Below are positions 5,776-6,664 of a DNA stretch of 6,664 nt, in pieces. The notes under the pieces were generated by a model that was given only the letters and a program-made list of their open reading frames with translations, had not been told where the DNA came from and ran no database searches. Source of the DNA: Rhodobacter sp. (GTDB lineage Bacteria; Pseudomonadota; Alphaproteobacteria; Rhodobacterales; Rhodobacteraceae); the NCBI GenBank assembly GCA_013824055.1, contig PNNE01000301.1, positions 1 through 6,664 on the forward strand, written 5' to 3'. The stretch's first letter is position 1, and each line of letters opens with the position of its first letter. The position numbers and the translations under genes are program-made.

Positions 5776-6115
5776 CGTCCCAGTCATCCTCGTCCCGCGC
5801 CTGGCCGATGGCCATCCAGTCCGCCCGGATGCGCGCGACGCGGGTGTCGGCCCAGGTGCGGAACACGATCTCGAAGCCCCTTGCAGTGACGTTCTCGGCC
5901 GCGATGTCGGCTCGGCTGTTCGTCTGGTGCGCGATGTCCCACATCGAGATCCCGACCGTCACCATCGGAGCAGTGACGAAGCTTTCCCTGAACTCCTGCA
6001 GATGGCGCACTTCGCGTGGTCCGGACCCGGTCCACATCGCCCCGTCATGTGCGTAGTCCGAGAACAGGATCGTCGATCCCTGCTCCATGCCTATCGGCCC
6101 GTTGAACCGCTTCAT
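5768..6115 (-). CDS. H-type lectin domain protein
   Basis: The product is 115 residues and consists almost wholly of one H-type lectin domain, the fold of snail agglutinin and discoidin C-terminal domains that binds sugars such as N-acetylgalactosamine as a trimer. Visible signatures are MWTGSGPREV near residue 28 and VTVGISMWDI near residue 52. They are followed by NVTARGFEIVFRTWADTRVARIRADWMAIG, here in pieces: GFEIVF at 80-85, WADTR at 88-92, RADWMAIG at 97-104. There is no signal peptide or membrane helix, so it is predicted to be cytoplasmic unless exported otherwise. I chose the ATG at 6115-6113, giving MKRFNG as in relatives I remember; a TTG two codons upstream is the alternative. The ribosome binding site is weak. 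It follows atpC on the same strand but beyond a strong terminator, so it needs its own promoter, which I could not identify. The ligand is unknown. Confidence 0.82.
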   Translation of the reverse strand: MKRFNGPIGMEQGSTILFSDYAHDGAMWTGSGPREVRHLQEFRESFVTAPMVTVGISMWDIAHQTNSRADIAAENVTARGFEIVFRTWADTRVARIRADWMAIGQARDEDDWDVT

Positions 6116-6183
6116 CGGCAATCCGAAACCCCAAACCCAGACGAATCATGCCGGAAAGTCCGGGCAAAGTCATTGAAAAGACG

Positions 6184-6208
6184 AAAGGCCCCGGAACCCG
6201 GGGCCTTT
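6184..6208 (-). terminator. Rho-independent terminator of the atp operon
   Basis: An 11-bp perfect stem, AAAGGCCCCGG against CCGGGGCCTTT, closes a three-base loop. It lies 26 bases past the atpC stop codon. On the minus strand the stem ends in TTT and is followed by CGTCTTTTC, a broken U-rich tail. The plus strand also ends in TTT followed by GCCTTG, so weak action in the other direction is possible, but no plus-strand gene ends close by. Confidence 0.85.
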
Positions 6209-6234
6209 GCCTTGTCTCGCAGCCAGGGCAGGGG

Positions 6235-6627
6235 TCAGATCCCGGCCTGGCTTCGCATCGCGTAGAGATCGGACACCGCCTGGTCGGCCGCAGCCTTGTC
6301 CGGGTTGACCGCCGCGGCCTCGCAGGCGTCCGCAACCAATGCGTCCATCCGGGCGGCGGTCATCTCTTCCAGCGGGACGGCCTGCTCTGCCAGGACCGAA
6401 ACGCTCGAGGCGCTGATCTCGGCGAAACCGCCGGTCACGACATAGGCCTTCATGCCCGTGGCACTGACCACCTTCAGAAGGCCCGGCCGCAGCGAGGTGA
6501 TGGTGGTCACGTGGCCCGCCATCGCCGTCAGATCACCCATCGCACCGGGGATCTGGACCTCGGTCGCCGGATAGGAGGCAAGCCTCCGCTCCGGGCTGAC
6601 GAGGTCGAATTGAACCGTGCTGGCCAT
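6235..6627 (-). CDS. atpC: F1Fo ATP synthase epsilon subunit
   Basis: The product is 130 residues. Epsilon is part of the central stalk of F1, binds gamma and the c-ring, and can inhibit ATP hydrolysis. The N-terminal beta-sandwich domain has the family pattern: FDLVSPERRLAS, EVQIPGAMGDLTAMAGH (residues 23-39), then TSLRPGLLKV and YVVTGGFAEIS, with VSVLAEQAVP at 76-85. The rest is the C-terminal helical hairpin, rich in alanine. The ATG at 6627-6625 has a good AAGGGGG ribosome binding site (6638-6632) that overlaps the atpD stop codon, leaving 9 bases between the genes, as expected in an atpHAGDC operon. The gene is the last of that operon, as shown by the terminator 26 bases downstream. Confidence 0.96.
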   Translation of the reverse strand: MASTVQFDLVSPERRLASYPATEVQIPGAMGDLTAMAGHVTTITSLRPGLLKVVSATGMKAYVVTGGFAEISASSVSVLAEQAVPLEEMTAARMDALVADACEAAAVNPDKAAADQAVSDLYAMRSQAGI

Positions 6628-6636
6628 CTTGCCCCC

Positions 6637-6664
6637 TTACGCCGCAGCTGCCGCAAGTTTGGCA
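6637..6664 (-). CDS. atpD: F1Fo ATP synthase beta subunit, last codons only
   Basis: The final eight codons read AKLAAAAA followed by TAA at 6639-6637; the rest lies beyond the right edge of the window. The identity rests on position: atpD directly precedes atpC in bacterial atp operons, and an Ala-rich tail after Lys-Leu fits alphaproteobacterial beta subunits. Eight codons alone would not identify it. Confidence 0.75.

Noticed and set aside
6151..6163. Small inverted repeat CCGGA-AAG-TCCGG upstream of the lectin gene
   Set aside because: Only five base pairs; not enough to call an operator or terminator.

Overview
The window looks like chromosomal DNA of an alphaproteobacterium, most likely Rhodobacterales (Rhodobacter/Paracoccus-type). 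The support is high G+C with strong G/C third positions, a TyrC-type dehydrogenase C-terminus, a DUF2125 protein, an extensin-family protein with a LAS-type metal motif, and an atpD-atpC operon end. The genus cannot be read from this sequence. No mobile element, CRISPR array, tRNA or rRNA gene was seen.

Layout, left to right: (1) the 3' end of a prephenate/arogenate dehydrogenase gene (tyrC-like, +), followed 5 bases later by an extensin-family secreted protein (+). (2) A convergent DUF2125 envelope protein (-), with a hairpin at the junction. (3) Divergent from it, a ChaC-like gamma-glutamylcyclotransferase (+). (4) A promoter-like region with a dyad, then a two-gene unit (+): a four-helix MotA/TolQ/ExbB proton-channel protein and a MotB-like protein with one membrane anchor, about 340 residues of coiled coil and a C-terminal OmpA peptidoglycan-binding domain. 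(5) Convergent with it and directly abutting, a small H-type lectin protein (-). (6) A strong intrinsic terminator, then atpC (epsilon subunit) and the last codons of atpD (beta subunit), both on -.

How the genes may work together: the extensin-family protein, the DUF2125 protein and the channel/OmpA pair are all predicted to act in the envelope. The pair has the parts of a proton-driven stator: a channel with a cytoplasmic tail, an aspartate at the inner edge of the partner's single membrane helix, and a peptidoglycan anchor. It resembles MotAB, TolQR and Zorya ZorAB in logic, but no flagellar, Tol or Zorya effector genes are present, so its output is unknown. TyrC, ChaC and ATP synthase are ordinary metabolic neighbours.

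The most notable anomaly is an apparent frameshift near the 3' end of the ExbB-like gene. A well-formed helical tail of about 50 residues continues in the +1 frame and ends one base before the ATG of the OmpA-domain gene. The intact ancestral gene was therefore probably longer and translationally coupled to its partner.
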